NCBI RefSeq assembly: GCF_002746455.1
Contig: NZ_NWUW01000002.1
Coordinates: 186,001-250,000 of the forward strand
Direction: 5' to 3'
Length of the DNA stretch: 64,000 nucleotides
From: Bacillus fungorum
GTDB lineage: Bacteria; Bacillota; Bacilli; Bacillales; Bacillaceae_G
The stretch's first letter is position 1, and each line of letters starts with the position of its first letter. Positions 27,341 through 36,906 of the stretch are shown piece after piece. A program made the translations under genes and the position numbers. A model generated the notes under the pieces. That model did no database searches. It was not told where the DNA came from and saw nothing but the letters and a program-made list of their open reading frames with translations.

Positions 27341-27643
27341 ATGGATCATAAAGAGCATGAAGCAGTAACACATAGATCAGAAAAAGAAAAAGAACAAATT
27401 ATAAATAGACTAAAGAGAATTGAAGGACAAGTACGCGGTATTCAAAATATGATTGAAAATGATCGTTATTGCGTGGATATTTTAGTGCAAATTTCAGCGA
27501 TTAATGCAGCGATGAAAAAAGTAGGAATGGGCGTTCTCAAAAATCATACGAGTCATTGTGTTTCAGGAGCTATTAAAAATGGAAATGGTGACGAAGCAAT
27601 TGAAGAATTAATGACAGTATTTGAACGTTTTTCAAAAGCGTAA
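27341..27643 (+). CDS. csoR: Copper-sensing transcriptional repressor CsoR
   Basis: A 100-residue all-helical repressor that releases DNA on binding Cu(I). The ligand set is visible as Cys in DRYCVDILVQ and the His and Cys in KNHTSHCVSG, and the DNA-binding positive patch as INRLKRIEGQVRGIQNMI. An N-terminal His- and Glu-rich tail precedes the core. RBS AAGGTGAT. It lies upstream of copZ and copA and has its own terminator, so it is transcribed separately. Confidence 0.93.
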   Translation: MDHKEHEAVTHRSEKEKEQIINRLKRIEGQVRGIQNMIENDRYCVDILVQISAINAAMKKVGMGVLKNHTSHCVSGAIKNGNGDEAIEELMTVFERFSKA

Positions 27644-27644
27644 A

Positions 27645-27677
27645 AACAAGCTAGTATGTAACTGGCTTGTTTTTTTG
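27645..27677 (+). terminator. Terminator after csoR
   Basis: AACAAGCTAGT pairs with ACTGGCTTGTT (one G-U pair), followed by seven T. It separates csoR from copZ. Confidence 0.75.
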
Positions 27678-27772
27678 TATACCTTTATATAGGATTTACG
27701 AGGTATTTGTGTGAAAAAGTATATGTAAAATAAACTTTTAGAAAATAATTGGAAAATCATGATATAAAACCA

Positions 27773-27801
27773 TTGATTACCTTAGGGGGGTATGGTAAGA
27801 T
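27773..27801 (+). promoter_or_regulatory. copZ promoter with embedded CsoR operator
   Basis: TTGATT (27773-27778) and TAAGAT (27796-27801) are spaced 17 bp apart as -35 and -10. The spacer contains TACCTTAGGGGGGTATGGTA (27778-27797), which closely matches the known B. subtilis CsoR operator (TACCCTACGGGGGTATGGTA). Binding there would block RNA polymerase until copper is present. Confidence 0.85.
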
Positions 27802-27847
27802 GTAATTGTGATTAACAAACAATGAAGAAACAAGAGGAGGATTTTAA

Positions 27848-28054
27848 ATGGAACAGTTAACATTACAAGTTGAAGGTATGTCTTGTGGACATTGTGTAAA
27901 TGCTATCGAAAGCAGTGTGAAAGAACTAAACGGTGTTGAGCAAGTGAAAGTTCAATTAGCAGAAGGAACTGTTGAAGTTACTATCGACTCGTCTGCTGTA
28001 ACATTAAAAGATATCGTTGCTGTAATTGAAGATCAAGGATACGATGTTCAATAA
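27848..28054 (+). CDS. copZ: Copper chaperone CopZ
   Basis: A 68-residue heavy-metal-associated domain with the Cu(I)-binding motif VEGMSCGHCVNAIE. It carries copper to CopA in the cytoplasm. RBS AGAGGAGG. It is directly under the CsoR-controlled promoter. Confidence 0.95.
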   Translation: MEQLTLQVEGMSCGHCVNAIESSVKELNGVEQVKVQLAEGTVEVTIDSSAVTLKDIVAVIEDQGYDVQ

Positions 28055-28074
28055 TTATTTTTTAATATGGAAAT

Positions 28075-28106
28075 AAATCGTACTTTATAGGAAGTACGAT
28101 TTATTT
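28075..28106 (+). terminator. Hairpin between copZ and copA
   Basis: AAATCGTACT (28075-28084) pairs perfectly with AGTACGATTT (28093-28102), followed by ATTTT. It can act as a partial terminator, making copZ more abundant than copA. Confidence 0.65.
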
Positions 28107-28116
28107 TGCTAATAAT

Positions 28117-28135
28117 TATACCTCATAAGGGTATA
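28117..28135. promoter_or_regulatory. CsoR-like palindrome before copA
   Basis: TATACCTCATAAGGGTATA is an imperfect palindrome with the TACC and GGGTA half-site features of CsoR operators. It lies 15 bp before the copA start, between the copZ terminator and the copA RBS. Its role is inferred. Confidence 0.35.
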
Positions 28136-28149
28136 TAGAGGTGAGAGAC

Positions 28150-30576
28150 ATGAATGAACAAAAAGAGGCCAATCTTCAAATATCAGGAATGACATGTGCA
28201 GCATGTGCAAATAGAATTGAAAAAGGTCTGAAAAAAGTAGAAGGTGTTCATGATGCAAATGTAAATTTTGCACTTGAAAAAACCAAAATAATGTATGATC
28301 CCCAAAAAACAAATCCGCAACAATTTAAAGAAAAAGTTGAATTGTTAGGATATGGAATTGTAAGTGATAAAGCTGAATTTACTGTTTCAGGAATGACATG
28401 CGCAGCATGTGCCAATAGAGTAGAAAAGCGTTTAAATAAGTTAGAAGGTGTGAACGAGGCGACAGTAAATTTCGCTTTGGAAACGGCTACAGTAGATTTT
28501 AATCCTGATGAAATTAATGTAAATGAAATGAAGAGTGCAATTACGAAATTAGGATATAAATTGGAAGTGAAATCAGATGAGCAAGATGGATCGACTGATC
28601 ATCGCTTACAAGAAATTGAGCGACAAAAGAAGAAGTTTATCATTTCGTTTATTTTATCATTCCCGTTACTGTGGGCAATGGTAAGTCACTTCTCATTTAC
28701 ATCGTTTATTTATTTACCTGATATGCTTATGAACCCTTGGGTGCAGCTAGCTCTTGCAACGCCAGTTCAATTTATCATTGGTGGACAGTTTTATGTTGGG
28801 GCTTATAAAGCGTTACGTAATAAAAGTGCTAACATGGATGTGCTTGTGGCACTTGGAACGTCGGCCGCCTATTTCTATAGTGTATATTTAAGCATTCAAT
28901 CTATCGGTTCTTCGGAACATATGACAGATTTATATTTTGAAACGAGTGCGGTACTTATTACACTAATTATTTTAGGTAAATTATTTGAAGCAAAAGCAAA
29001 GGGACGTTCATCAGAAGCAATTAAAAAGTTGATGGGTTTACAAGCAAAGACAGCTACAGTTGTGCGAGATGGAACAGAAATGAAAATTTTAATCGAAGAA
29101 GTAGTAGCTGGTGATATCGTTTATGTAAAGCCTGGTGAAAAAATTCCGGTAGATGGTGAGATTGTAGAAGGAAAGTCAGCAATAGATGAATCGATGTTAA
29201 CAGGGGAAAGTATTCCAGTTGATAAAACAATTGGGGATGTAGTAATCGGTTCTACAATGAATAAAAATGGATTTTTAAAAGTGAAAGCAACTAAGGTAGG
29301 AAGAGATACTGCATTAGCTCAAATTATCAAAGTAGTAGAAGAGGCTCAAGGTTCAAAAGCTCCTATTCAAAGGGTAGCAGATCAAATTTCAGGTATTTTT
29401 GTACCGGTTGTAGTTGTGATTGCTATTATCACATTTGCAGTGTGGATGATATTTGTTACACCAGGCGATTTTGGCGGAGCACTTGAGAAAATGATAGCAG
29501 TACTTGTTATCGCATGTCCATGTGCATTAGGTCTTGCAACGCCTACATCTATTATGGCTGGATCAGGAAGATCGGCTGAGTATGGTATTTTATTTAAAGG
29601 CGGGGAGCATTTAGAAGCAACGCATCGATTAGATACAGTTATTCTAGATAAAACAGGTACTGTGACAAATGGGAAGCCGGTGTTAACAGATGTAATTGTA
29701 GCAGATGGATTCAATGAAAATGAACTGCTTAGATTAGTAGGGGCAGCAGAACGAAATTCGGAACATCCACTTGCAGAAGCGATTGTAGAAGGAATTAAAG
29801 AAAAGGGAATTGATCTACCAAATTCGGAAACATTTGAAGCCATTCCTGGATTCGGGATTGAATCGGTTGTAGAAGGAAAACAATTATTAATTGGTACACG
29901 TCGATTAATGAAGAAATTCGATATTGATATTGAAGCAGTTTCTAAATCAATGGAAGCACTAGAACGAGAAGGAAAAACAGCAATGCTTATTGCAATCGAT
30001 AAAGAATATGCTGGTATAGTTGCCGTTGCGGATACTGTGAAAGATACTTCAAAAGCAGCTATCGCAAGACTTAAGAAAATGGGTCTAGACGTTGTGATGA
30101 TTACAGGAGATAATACACAAACTGCTCAGGCGATTGCAAAGCAAGTTGGTATTGATCACGTAATTGCAGAAGTATTGCCAGAAGGAAAAGCAGAAGAAGT
30201 GAAAAAACTGCAAGCAAATGGTAAGAAGGTAGCGATGGTTGGAGATGGGATAAATGATGCTCCTGCTCTTGCTACAGCGAACATTGGTATGGCAATTGGA
30301 ACGGGAACGGATGTAGCGATGGAAGCAGCGGATATAACGTTAATCCGCGGTGACTTAAATAGTATTGCTGATGCGATCTTTATGAGTAAAATGACGATTA
30401 GAAATATTAAACAAAATTTATTCTGGGCATTAGCTTATAACGGCTTAGGAATCCCGATTGCAGCGTTCGGTTTCCTAGCACCTTGGGTTGCAGGAGCGGC
30501 TATGGCATTTAGTTCTGTATCGGTCGTATTAAATGCATTGCGATTACAGAGGGTTAAATTAAAATCTATAGAGTAA
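28150..30576 (+). CDS. copA: Copper-exporting P1B-type ATPase CopA
   Basis: A copper efflux ATPase of about 808 residues in the cytoplasmic membrane. It has two N-terminal HMA domains (each with [11 protein letters not shown]), eight membrane helices, the transport motif [14 protein letters not shown], the phosphorylation site [10 protein letters not shown], the SEHPLAEA nucleotide-binding motif, and [12 protein letters not shown] chose the ATG at 28150, preceded by AGAGGTGAG; the GTG at 28141 lies within that RBS. It receives Cu(I) from CopZ. The strong terminator follows at 30596. Confidence 0.96.
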   Translation: MNEQKEANLQISGMTCAACANRIEKGLKKVEGVHDANVNFALEKTKIMYDPQKTNPQQFKEKVELLGYGIVSDKAEFTVSGMTCAACANRVEKRLNKLEGVNEATVNFALETATVDFNPDEINVNEMKSAITKLGYKLEVKSDEQDGSTDHRLQEIERQKKKFIISFILSFPLLWAMVSHFSFTSFIYLPDMLMNPWVQLALATPVQFIIGGQFYVGAYKALRNKSANMDVLVALGTSAAYFYSVYLSIQSIGSSEHMTDLYFETSAVLITLIILGKLFEAKAKGRSSEAIKKLMGLQAKTATVVRDGTEMKILIEEVVAGDIVYVKPGEKIPVDGEIVEGKSAIDESMLTGESIPVDKTIGDVVIGSTMNKNGFLKVKATKVGRDTALAQIIKVVEEAQGSKAPIQRVADQISGIFVPVVVVIAIITFAVWMIFVTPGDFGGALEKMIAVLVIACPCALGLATPTSIMAGSGRSAEYGILFKGGEHLEATHRLDTVILDKTGTVTNGKPVLTDVIVADGFNENELLRLVGAAERNSEHPLAEAIVEGIKEKGIDLPNSETFEAIPGFGIESVVEGKQLLIGTRRLMKKFDIDIEAVSKSMEALEREGKTAMLIAIDKEYAGIVAVADTVKDTSKAAIARLKKMGLDVVMITGDNTQTAQAIAKQVGIDHVIAEVLPEGKAEEVKKLQANGKKVAMVGDGINDAPALATANIGMAIGTGTDVAMEAADITLIRGDLNSIADAIFMSKMTIRNIKQNLFWALAYNGLGIPIAAFGFLAPWVAGAAMAFSSVSVVLNALRLQRVKLKSIE

Positions 30577-30595
30577 TTGAATATGCTTTTAAACA

Positions 30596-30629
30596 AAAAC
30601 AATACTTGTAAATAAGTATTGTTTTTTTT
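30596..30629 (+). terminator. Terminator after copA
   Basis: AAAACAATACTT (30596-30607) pairs perfectly with AAGTATTGTTTT (30614-30625), followed by TTTT. Confidence 0.85.
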
Positions 30630-30723
30630 GTTTATATAGAAAGAAAAAAGATATAATAAAGCAAGAATATTGAATCGTAGATGGTAGAAAAGTTAAATGA
30701 TAGTTTAGTAAGGAGGCTCAAAT

Positions 30724-31203
30724 ATGTTAAAAGACACGATAATTAGGACATTCCATAAAGATGATTTAGATCAAGTCTTACAGTTGTTCTATGCAACAGT
30801 TCATACAATTAATGCAAAAGATTATAACGAGTTACAACTACAGGCATGGGCGCCAGATCGACTAGATAGAGAAAGCTGGTTAAAATCTTTAGAGAAGAAT
30901 ATTAGTTATGTAGCGGATCATAACGGTGTGATAGTGGGATTTGGAGATTATAATGATGAGCATTATGTAGATCGTTTATTTACACATAAAGATTATCAAG
31001 GGAAAAGGGTAGCTTCCTACATACTACAGAAGTTAGAAAAAGAAGCAGTAAACTTTGGGCATAGGGAGATATATACAGAAGCGAGTATTACAGCAAAGCC
31101 TTTCTTTGAAAGTAAAGGTTTTATTTGCATAAAGGAACAAAAGAAACAGCATAATGGTCAGATTTTTATTAATTATGTAATGAAAAAAATAGCCTTCTCA
31201 TAA
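30724..31203 (+). CDS. GNAT family N-acetyltransferase
   Basis: A 159-residue acetyltransferase. It has the N-terminal IIRTFHKDDLDQVLQLFY, the beta4-alpha3 region VDRLFTHKDYQGKRVASYIL with the acetyl-CoA pyrophosphate loop (QGKRVAS), and the C-terminal KPFFESKGFICIKEQ. The substrate is unknown. RBS AAGGAGG precedes the ATG. It is convergent with the HU gene. Confidence 0.87.
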   Translation: MLKDTIIRTFHKDDLDQVLQLFYATVHTINAKDYNELQLQAWAPDRLDRESWLKSLEKNISYVADHNGVIVGFGDYNDEHYVDRLFTHKDYQGKRVASYILQKLEKEAVNFGHREIYTEASITAKPFFESKGFICIKEQKKQHNGQIFINYVMKKIAFS

Positions 31204-31221
31204 ACGAGAAGGCTATTTTTT
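31183..31221. terminator. Bidirectional terminator between the GNAT and HU genes
   Basis: The AAAATAGCCTTCTC arm and GAGAAGGCTATTTT arm are perfectly paired around TAAAC, and both are flanked by A or T runs. It overlaps the last codons of the acetyltransferase gene. Confidence 0.85.
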
Positions 31222-31223
31222 CA

Positions 31224-31496
31224 TTATTTTACAGCTTCTTTAAGTTCTTTACCAGCTTTGAAAGCAGGTACTTTAGAAGCTGCGATTTGCATTTCTTCAC
31301 CAGTTTGTGGGTTACGGCCTGTACGAGCAGCTCTTTCGCGAACTTCGAATGTACCGAATCCGATAAGTTGTACTTTTTCACCAGCAGCTAAAGTGTTAGT
31401 GATTGATTCTACTACAGTTTGTACAACTACAGTAGCTTCTTTTTGAGAAATCTCAGCATTTTGTGCTACGTTTTTAATTAATTCTGTTTTGTTCAT
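31224..31496 (-). CDS. HU family DNA-binding protein
   Basis: A 90-residue histone-like protein. It shows the HU signature [18 protein letters not shown] with the DNA-intercalating beta-arm, and starts [13 protein letters not shown] chose the ATG at 31496; an upstream GTG at 31505 lies in the GAGGTGAA RBS. It binds and bends DNA non-specifically. Bacilli of this group have several HU copies, and I cannot say which paralogue this is. Confidence 0.93.
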   Translation of the reverse strand: MNKTELIKNVAQNAEISQKEATVVVQTVVESITNTLAAGEKVQLIGFGTFEVRERAARTGRNPQTGEEMQIAASKVPAFKAGKELKEAVK

Positions 31497-31637
31497 GTTT
31501 TTCACCTCATATGTAAATAATGCTATTTAAGTTGTTATTATAACGTATAAAACATTCGAGAACAAGTGTACGTACATATATTCGCAAAAAAAATGAAATT
31601 TGTAATATTTTTTAGAGCCACTTTATAGACATTTAAT

Positions 31638-32453
31638 TTAAGCGGATACAGATTTTTTCTTTAATTCGGTGTGCTCTTTATTTAGAGGCAGTTTCTTATT
31701 ATAAGATATGAAATAAGGCAATGCTACAAATAACATACCTCCTACTAAATTTCCAAAGAAAACAAAAATGAAGTTTGGAAAATATTCAGCCCAAGTTAAA
31801 TGACCAGAGAAAATTGCAGCTGGGATAACAAACATATTGGCTACAACGTGTTGAAATCCAATTGCAACAAAAGTCATAACTGGGAACCAAATGCCGATAA
31901 TCTTTCCGATAAATTCTTTACTTCCCATACTGAGCCAAACAGCTAAACAAACGAGCCAATTACATCCGATTGCAGAAATGAAGGCTTGTAGTGGTGTATC
32001 CTGTAGTTTAGCTTGCGCAATAGAAACTGTTTTCGCTAAAAAAGCTCCCTCTGTTAATCCGACGATATGACCGAAAAAATAAGCAACGAATACAGCACCT
32101 ATGAAGTTGCTAAACGTAACAATAACTAAATTTCGAATGAAGTGAAATAAGTGGATTTTTTTGTGAAGCCAAGCCATAGAAACTGTCATCATATTGCCAG
32201 TTACTAACTCACCACCTGCAAGAATAACGAGTATTAGACCGATAGGGAATACAGCGGCACCTAGAAAACTAGTAAATGATCCCCAAGACTTTGGCATTGT
32301 TCCAATAACATGAATATCGAGTAAATACCCTAATGCTATGAAAGCACCACCAAAAAAGCCGAGAATTAGCATAGGGAGTAGTGATAAATGAGCTTTTTTT
32401 CTTCCGGAATTAGCAGCAAGTTCCGTAATTTCTTCTGGTGTAAATACAGACAT
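31638..32453 (-). CDS. Formate/nitrite transporter family channel
   Basis: A 271-residue FNT-family membrane channel with six helices. The motifs GAAVFPIGLILVILAGGELV, TGNMM and HVVANMFVIPAAI are typical of the FNT pore. It may move formate, nitrite or other small anions across the membrane. It is transcribed alone after a GGAGAG RBS. Confidence 0.88.
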   Translation of the reverse strand: MSVFTPEEITELAANSGRKKAHLSLLPMLILGFFGGAFIALGYLLDIHVIGTMPKSWGSFTSFLGAAVFPIGLILVILAGGELVTGNMMTVSMAWLHKKIHLFHFIRNLVIVTFSNFIGAVFVAYFFGHIVGLTEGAFLAKTVSIAQAKLQDTPLQAFISAIGCNWLVCLAVWLSMGSKEFIGKIIGIWFPVMTFVAIGFQHVVANMFVIPAAIFSGHLTWAEYFPNFIFVFFGNLVGGMLFVALPYFISYNKKLPLNKEHTELKKKSVSA

Positions 32454-32649
32454 GAATAATCTCTCCTTAATAAAATGCTAGAATGAATAGAAGGAACATT
32501 TTTAAAAATCTATGTATTATAAAAATATGTTATGACTTCTGTATAAGTTTGTCAAAGTGAGCTGGGATGGAGTTGGATATAACTAACATTGTTCATGTCG
32601 TCACATGAATGTAACAATAAGGATTTAAAGTATTTCTAGAGGTGAGAAC

Positions 32650-33543
32650 ATGAATACGCATCATGTAAAAAAAGAGCAAAAAAAATCAATCGTAAAGATA
32701 TGTATTATTAGTTCTATAAGTGTAGTAATGATTTTAATAAGTTTGTATTTCTATGCGACAGAAATAGAACGAAAACTAGTAACAGTTACGTGGAATGAAA
32801 TTGAAGCTTCTACAATTCCTAAAGAGTTTAATAATAAAAAGATATTGCAATTCTCAGATGTACATTTAGGGCCAGAATTTACACTGAAACAACTAGAAAA
32901 TTTGGTGGAGAAGATGAATGCATTACGTCCAGATGTAGTAGTTTTTACAGGGGATTTAATAGATAAGTTTGGATCGTATCAAGCCGAAAGAGAAGAAGCG
33001 AAAGGTATATTACAGAAAATACATGCGCCCTTAGGGAAATATGCTGTGTTTGGGAATCATGACAGGGGCGGTGGAGGTAGTTTATTTTATAAAAAGTATA
33101 TGGAGGAAGCAGGTTTCTCTGTATTAGTCAATGAAGTACAGAAAATTAAAGCGGAAAACGGCAAATATATTACAATATCAGGTTTGGATGATTTTCTATT
33201 AGGGAAGCCACAAATAGACGCGACTTTAAAACATGTAAGGCAACAAGATTTCAATATGCTATTAGTACATGAGCCGGATGTTGTAGACAAAGTAGCTCGT
33301 TACCCAGTTGATTTTCAAATGTCAGGACATAGTCATGGAGGACAAGTTCAAATTCCTTTTATAGGTCCATTAATTACTACAAAATTAGCTGAGAGTCATG
33401 TTGAAGGTATGTATGAATTAGAAGGGAAGAATAAGCCGTTACATTTATACGTAAATCGTGGTATTGGGACAACCCGAATGCCTGTTAGATTTTGGAGTGT
33501 ACCTGAACTTTCAGTATTTGTATTGAAGCAAAATAGTAACTAA
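32650..33543 (+). CDS. Membrane-anchored metallophosphoesterase (YkuE-like)
   Basis: A 297-residue protein with one N-terminal membrane helix and a calcineurin-like domain. All five metal motifs are visible: ILQFSDVHLG, FTGDLIDKFG, VFGNHDRGGG, LLVHEPDV and MSGHSHGGQVQ. It is close to YkuE-type phosphoesterases, which act on lipid A-like or cell-envelope substrates. RBS AGAGGTGAG precedes the ATG. It is convergent with the chitinase gene. Confidence 0.88.
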   Translation: MNTHHVKKEQKKSIVKICIISSISVVMILISLYFYATEIERKLVTVTWNEIEASTIPKEFNNKKILQFSDVHLGPEFTLKQLENLVEKMNALRPDVVVFTGDLIDKFGSYQAEREEAKGILQKIHAPLGKYAVFGNHDRGGGGSLFYKKYMEEAGFSVLVNEVQKIKAENGKYITISGLDDFLLGKPQIDATLKHVRQQDFNMLLVHEPDVVDKVARYPVDFQMSGHSHGGQVQIPFIGPLITTKLAESHVEGMYELEGKNKPLHLYVNRGIGTTRMPVRFWSVPELSVFVLKQNSN

Positions 33544-33606
33544 TGTATTCAATTCCGCATCATCAATTTGATTTTGATGAACGAGCGATGTTAATTGGTG
33601 GTAAAT

Positions 33607-33647
33607 AAAAAACAACAATAGGTCATATAAAACCTATTGTTGTTTTT
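33607..33647. terminator. Bidirectional terminator before the chitinase stop
   Basis: AAAACAACAATAGG pairs perfectly with CCTATTGTTGTTTT, with A and T runs on both sides. It serves the phosphoesterase and the convergent chitinase. Confidence 0.85.
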
Positions 33648-33648
33648 A

Positions 33649-34731
33649 TTATTTTTGCAAGGGAATCGCATCGAAATATGTTCTATAGTTACTAGAGAAT
33701 TCAAAGTTGTTTTTTGCATCCCAATTAATAGACCAAGACATTAGACCGCGGAATGCAGGATAGCCACTCTCATTTGAAAGTTTATACTTTCCTCCGAAAG
33801 GAATTCCCTTAATGATATAATCTAAAGCTTTTTTCATTTCAGTTGGAGAAATATACCCACCACTTGGAGCGGCCGCTGGTGCTGCAGGAAGGCCAATCAT
33901 GACTTGATCCGAACGAAGAGGTGGGAACATGTTATTTGCATTACCACCTACAGGAAAACCATGTAAGAGCATATCTGCCATAGCGACCTCGTAGTCTGCA
34001 GTACCTTGATTGTAGTTATTACCGTCCATTCCAATGCCACTGCCAGCGTTGTAGTGTTGAACGTGAATGTATGTTAGTTTATCTTTCACTCCGTAAATAA
34101 TCGGTAAATATGCACCCCAGATGCTTCCGTATGCGCTATAACCGCCTTGAACATAAGCTGTTTCAGGAGCCATGCTTAATAGAAAGTCGGGACCGTAATG
34201 ATCTGAGATTGTTCGAATAGCCGAAATAAGATTTACGATTTGAGGAGTAGTTGGGTTTTTGAAATTAGTGTCATTACCGTTTAAGTAAATACCTGATTCA
34301 AGGTCAATATCTATTCCATCAAAACCGTATTTATCGATTAGAGATTGTATGGAATTAATGAAACGTTGCTTAGCAGCATTGTTAGGAAGTAAAACGACCC
34401 CATTTTGTCCACCTATTGAAAGAACTACTTTCTTTCCTTTACTTTTTAAATAAGAAATATCTGATTTGAATTCTGCATCTGTACCATACACAGGAGAAAA
34501 TTCAACAGTAGAACGATCACCACTAGTTTCCCCGAAAGATACATTTATTACATCCCATTTTGGTGAAACGTCTCTTAATTTAATAATGCCAGTACCGTTA
34601 TCAAAGTTATGCCAGTATCCAACGAGTAGTTTTGATCCTAAATTGTTTGCTGCTTGTGCTTGAAAGGGGGCTAGTGGTAACAGTAAAAAAATTACTAACG
34701 TACAACAAATGAATTTGAACTTGTTTAACAT
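33649..34731 (-). CDS. Secreted GH18 chitinase (Chi36 type)
   Basis: A 360-residue secreted chitinase. The signal peptide ends near AQAANN. The GH18 catalytic motif is FDGIDIDLESGIYL, with the Glu as proton donor, together with VVLSIGGQNG and a late MSWSINWDAKN. No chitin-binding or fibronectin module is present, which matches the small 36-kDa B. cereus chitinase. I chose the ATG at 34731, 8 nt after TAGGAGT; an ATG 18 bp further upstream lacks an RBS. Confidence 0.93.
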   Translation of the reverse strand: MLNKFKFICCTLVIFLLLPLAPFQAQAANNLGSKLLVGYWHNFDNGTGIIKLRDVSPKWDVINVSFGETSGDRSTVEFSPVYGTDAEFKSDISYLKSKGKKVVLSIGGQNGVVLLPNNAAKQRFINSIQSLIDKYGFDGIDIDLESGIYLNGNDTNFKNPTTPQIVNLISAIRTISDHYGPDFLLSMAPETAYVQGGYSAYGSIWGAYLPIIYGVKDKLTYIHVQHYNAGSGIGMDGNNYNQGTADYEVAMADMLLHGFPVGGNANNMFPPLRSDQVMIGLPAAPAAAPSGGYISPTEMKKALDYIIKGIPFGGKYKLSNESGYPAFRGLMSWSINWDAKNNFEFSSNYRTYFDAIPLQK

Positions 34732-34837
34732 ATCAACACTCCTATACAAAAAGTTGTCTAGATGTATAATCTTGTTTATTCGATAATATCTGAAAATTCA
34801 TTATTTTATAAGGTAACTATAATTTTCTCAACAATTT

Positions 34838-35263
34838 AACAGCTGTACTTTCTTATTTAAATTCTGGTTTATATACGAACTCAAGAATGCTTTTTTCAAT
34901 GGCAGAAAGAGGAGATGCTCCAAAGGTATTTTTGAAATTGAATAGTAGTGGTGTTCCAGTTCGGGCCGTTTTATTCGGAACGTTCTTCGCTTATATTGGA
35001 GTTGTTTTTAGTTACATCTCTCCAGATAAAGTCTTTTTATTTTTAGTCAATGCATCTGGCGGAATTGCGTTACTCGTTTATCTCGTTATAGCTGTTTCGC
35101 ATTTAAAGATCCGTAAAAAAATGGGGAAAGTAGAACAACAAAATTTGAAAGTGAAAATGTGTTTTTTCCCGTATGTAACGTATGTTACAATTGCCGCTAT
35201 TATAGCAGTTTTAGTTGCGATGCTTGTTACTGTTCTTATAATACTTTCTTATTTTATTTTTAA
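34838..35263 (+). pseudogene. Amino acid permease fragment, 5'-truncated and interrupted by an IS
   Basis: The frame reads TAVLSYLNSGLYTNSRMLFS and AERGDAPKVFLKLNSSGVPV, the conserved later half of APC-family amino acid permeases such as GABA or proline permeases, and continues through the last helices. The first eight or so helices are missing upstream of about 34838, and at 35263 the frame runs into a TnpB-type insertion. The lost C-terminus resumes at 36919. The gene is dead twice over. Confidence 0.82.
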
Positions 35264-35271
35264 TGAACACT

Positions 35272-35300
35272 CCCTCACTTAGCAAAGCTTGAAGTGGGGG
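35272..35300 (-). ncRNA. Right-end hairpin, probable 3' part of an omega RNA
   Basis: The hairpin at the 3' end of the element, just after the tnpB stop, is the position where TnpB-associated reRNA/omega RNA scaffolds lie in related elements. The guide would be read from the flanking permease sequence past 35263. The 5' limit of the RNA cannot be seen and may reach into tnpB. Confidence 0.4.
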
Positions 35301-35316
35301 GTTCTAACGTTTCGAC

Positions 35317-36786
35317 CTAACGGACGATTAACGTCAGGGGAGTTAACACATTAGCGAGCTGTTTCACGCCTAACCCCTCTATCCCATTTGTCCATGCATT
35401 TGGGATTACTTTTCGTAAAATGTTAGCCGCAGCGTTTACATCAGCATTAATTAAAGTTTTATTTGCTGAACGATATATGCCGCGCTCTATTCGTTTTCCT
35501 GAAAAAGTTGTATTTTGGTCATTTTCTCCATACGTTGGAATGAAGTCGTTATCCAGAAAACTTGCTTTCGATGTATATGATTCTTCAGTTACAACAACTT
35601 GAATGCCTACAGCATTTGCTTTGTATGTAATCATTTGAATCAGTAAACTATGTGGGATATGACAAAACGATTGGTTATTTCTTTTTCCCATATTCGTTTC
35701 TTGTTTCCAACTTTTGTTTTGACCAATAACGATTTTACAAACTTCTTCTTCTTGAGCTAGTTTTACGATATGGTGACTAACTTTATGGAAGACGTCTTTT
35801 ATTTTCAAGTAACGTTTTTGATGAATTTTTTCTATCCTTTTAGAAGTAAAAGGTCCTTCATTCGTTTGTTTTCCATTTCTAAGAATGCTTGTAAAATGAC
35901 TCTTCATTTTGTTGTAATATTGATTTATGCTTTTGATATGTTTGCCCTTAACAAGGACAGGTTTCATACCTGTGTTTGTTACGATGGTTGCAAGGTTATC
36001 AATCCCTAAATCAATACTCATATAACGAGCATTCTCTTCAATCATTTGTTGTTCAGAAGGAACATCAATTACCAATTCCACTACATATTCATTGTATTTT
36101 GGAATCACACGAACTTGTTTCAGTTTACCTTCAGTGAAACCTAGTTTCCCAATATTTAATTGTAATTTCGTCTTTGGAAACTTTAAAAATCTACCGTTTT
36201 TAATGATGCAATCTTGGTTTGTATACAGAATCTCTTTTTCAGAAGAACGAATATACTTTGGAATCCTAGGCGTTCCAGCATATTTGTTTGGATTCTTTTT
36301 ATAGTCTTTTAAACTAGCAAAAAAAGATTTCCAATTTTGGAACAAACCTTTCATGATTGACTGGCTACATTGCGTAGGCAAAGCTCGATAATCATTTTGA
36401 ATCATAGCCTTAAATAGTGCATCTAGAAAGTTGTAATCTACATAAGGTTTTTCAAAATTAGGTTCTGAAAACAAATTACATGGAATCTCTTTCTGTTCTT
36501 CTTTAGGCTTTAATTTCTCTTTTTCCAATTTCTTCTGATAGGCAAGAAGTTGTGTGTCATTCATCTTATCAATATTTTTATGAATATTATCCAGAACTTC
36601 TTTTTGCAAAGGCTGCAACTCTTTTTCTTGTGTTAATCCAGTGTACACCTGGCGTATATAAAAGTTTGTGGTGTTGTACATGTTCTTAGCGTTATGACAA
36701 CATTCTTGAAAATAAGAATACATACGATGCCCTTTTTTAATCCAAATTTGAAGAGTTTTATAGTTTGACGGATTTTCCTTTGTCAT
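35317..36786 (-). CDS. TnpB family RNA-guided nuclease with atypical RuvC-II site
   Basis: A 489-residue TnpB-family protein. RuvC-I is intact at Asp259 (MSIDLGIDNLATIV) and RuvC-III at Asp449 (INADVNAAANIL). The RuvC-II strand reads CKIVIGQNKSWKQ, with Gly355 where most TnpBs have the catalytic Glu, and the expected zinc ribbon is replaced by EESYTSKASFLDNDF without a CxxC. A Glu at 401 or 402 could substitute. I chose the ATG at 36786, preceded by AAGGAGGTGA. In related elements TnpB cuts DNA guided by RNA from its own element's right end. Confidence 0.85.
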   Translation of the reverse strand: MTKENPSNYKTLQIWIKKGHRMYSYFQECCHNAKNMYNTTNFYIRQVYTGLTQEKELQPLQKEVLDNIHKNIDKMNDTQLLAYQKKLEKEKLKPKEEQKEIPCNLFSEPNFEKPYVDYNFLDALFKAMIQNDYRALPTQCSQSIMKGLFQNWKSFFASLKDYKKNPNKYAGTPRIPKYIRSSEKEILYTNQDCIIKNGRFLKFPKTKLQLNIGKLGFTEGKLKQVRVIPKYNEYVVELVIDVPSEQQMIEENARYMSIDLGIDNLATIVTNTGMKPVLVKGKHIKSINQYYNKMKSHFTSILRNGKQTNEGPFTSKRIEKIHQKRYLKIKDVFHKVSHHIVKLAQEEEVCKIVIGQNKSWKQETNMGKRNNQSFCHIPHSLLIQMITYKANAVGIQVVVTEESYTSKASFLDNDFIPTYGENDQNTTFSGKRIERGIYRSANKTLINADVNAAANILRKVIPNAWTNGIEGLGVKQLANVLTPLTLIVR

Positions 36787-36880
36787 TTTATTCACCTCCT
36801 TGTTAAGGATATTATAGCAAATACGGAACGTATGTTTCTGTTTTTTCTTAAAAATAAAATATTTCTTTCGATTCACCTCA

Positions 36881-36906
36881 CCACCTTCACTTACGTTTAG
36901 AGGTGG
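36881..36906. repeat. Left-end hairpin of the TnpB element
   Basis: CCACCT (36881-36886) pairs with AGGTGG (36901-36906), upstream of tnpB and close to the left boundary. Subterminal imperfect hairpins like this are recognised by TnpA in IS200/IS605 elements. Confidence 0.55.

Noticed and set aside
33543-33608. 21-codon frame overlapping the phosphoesterase stop
   Set aside because: Starts at an ATG overlapping the stop codon but has no RBS; it may be a short relic. Not supportable as a gene.
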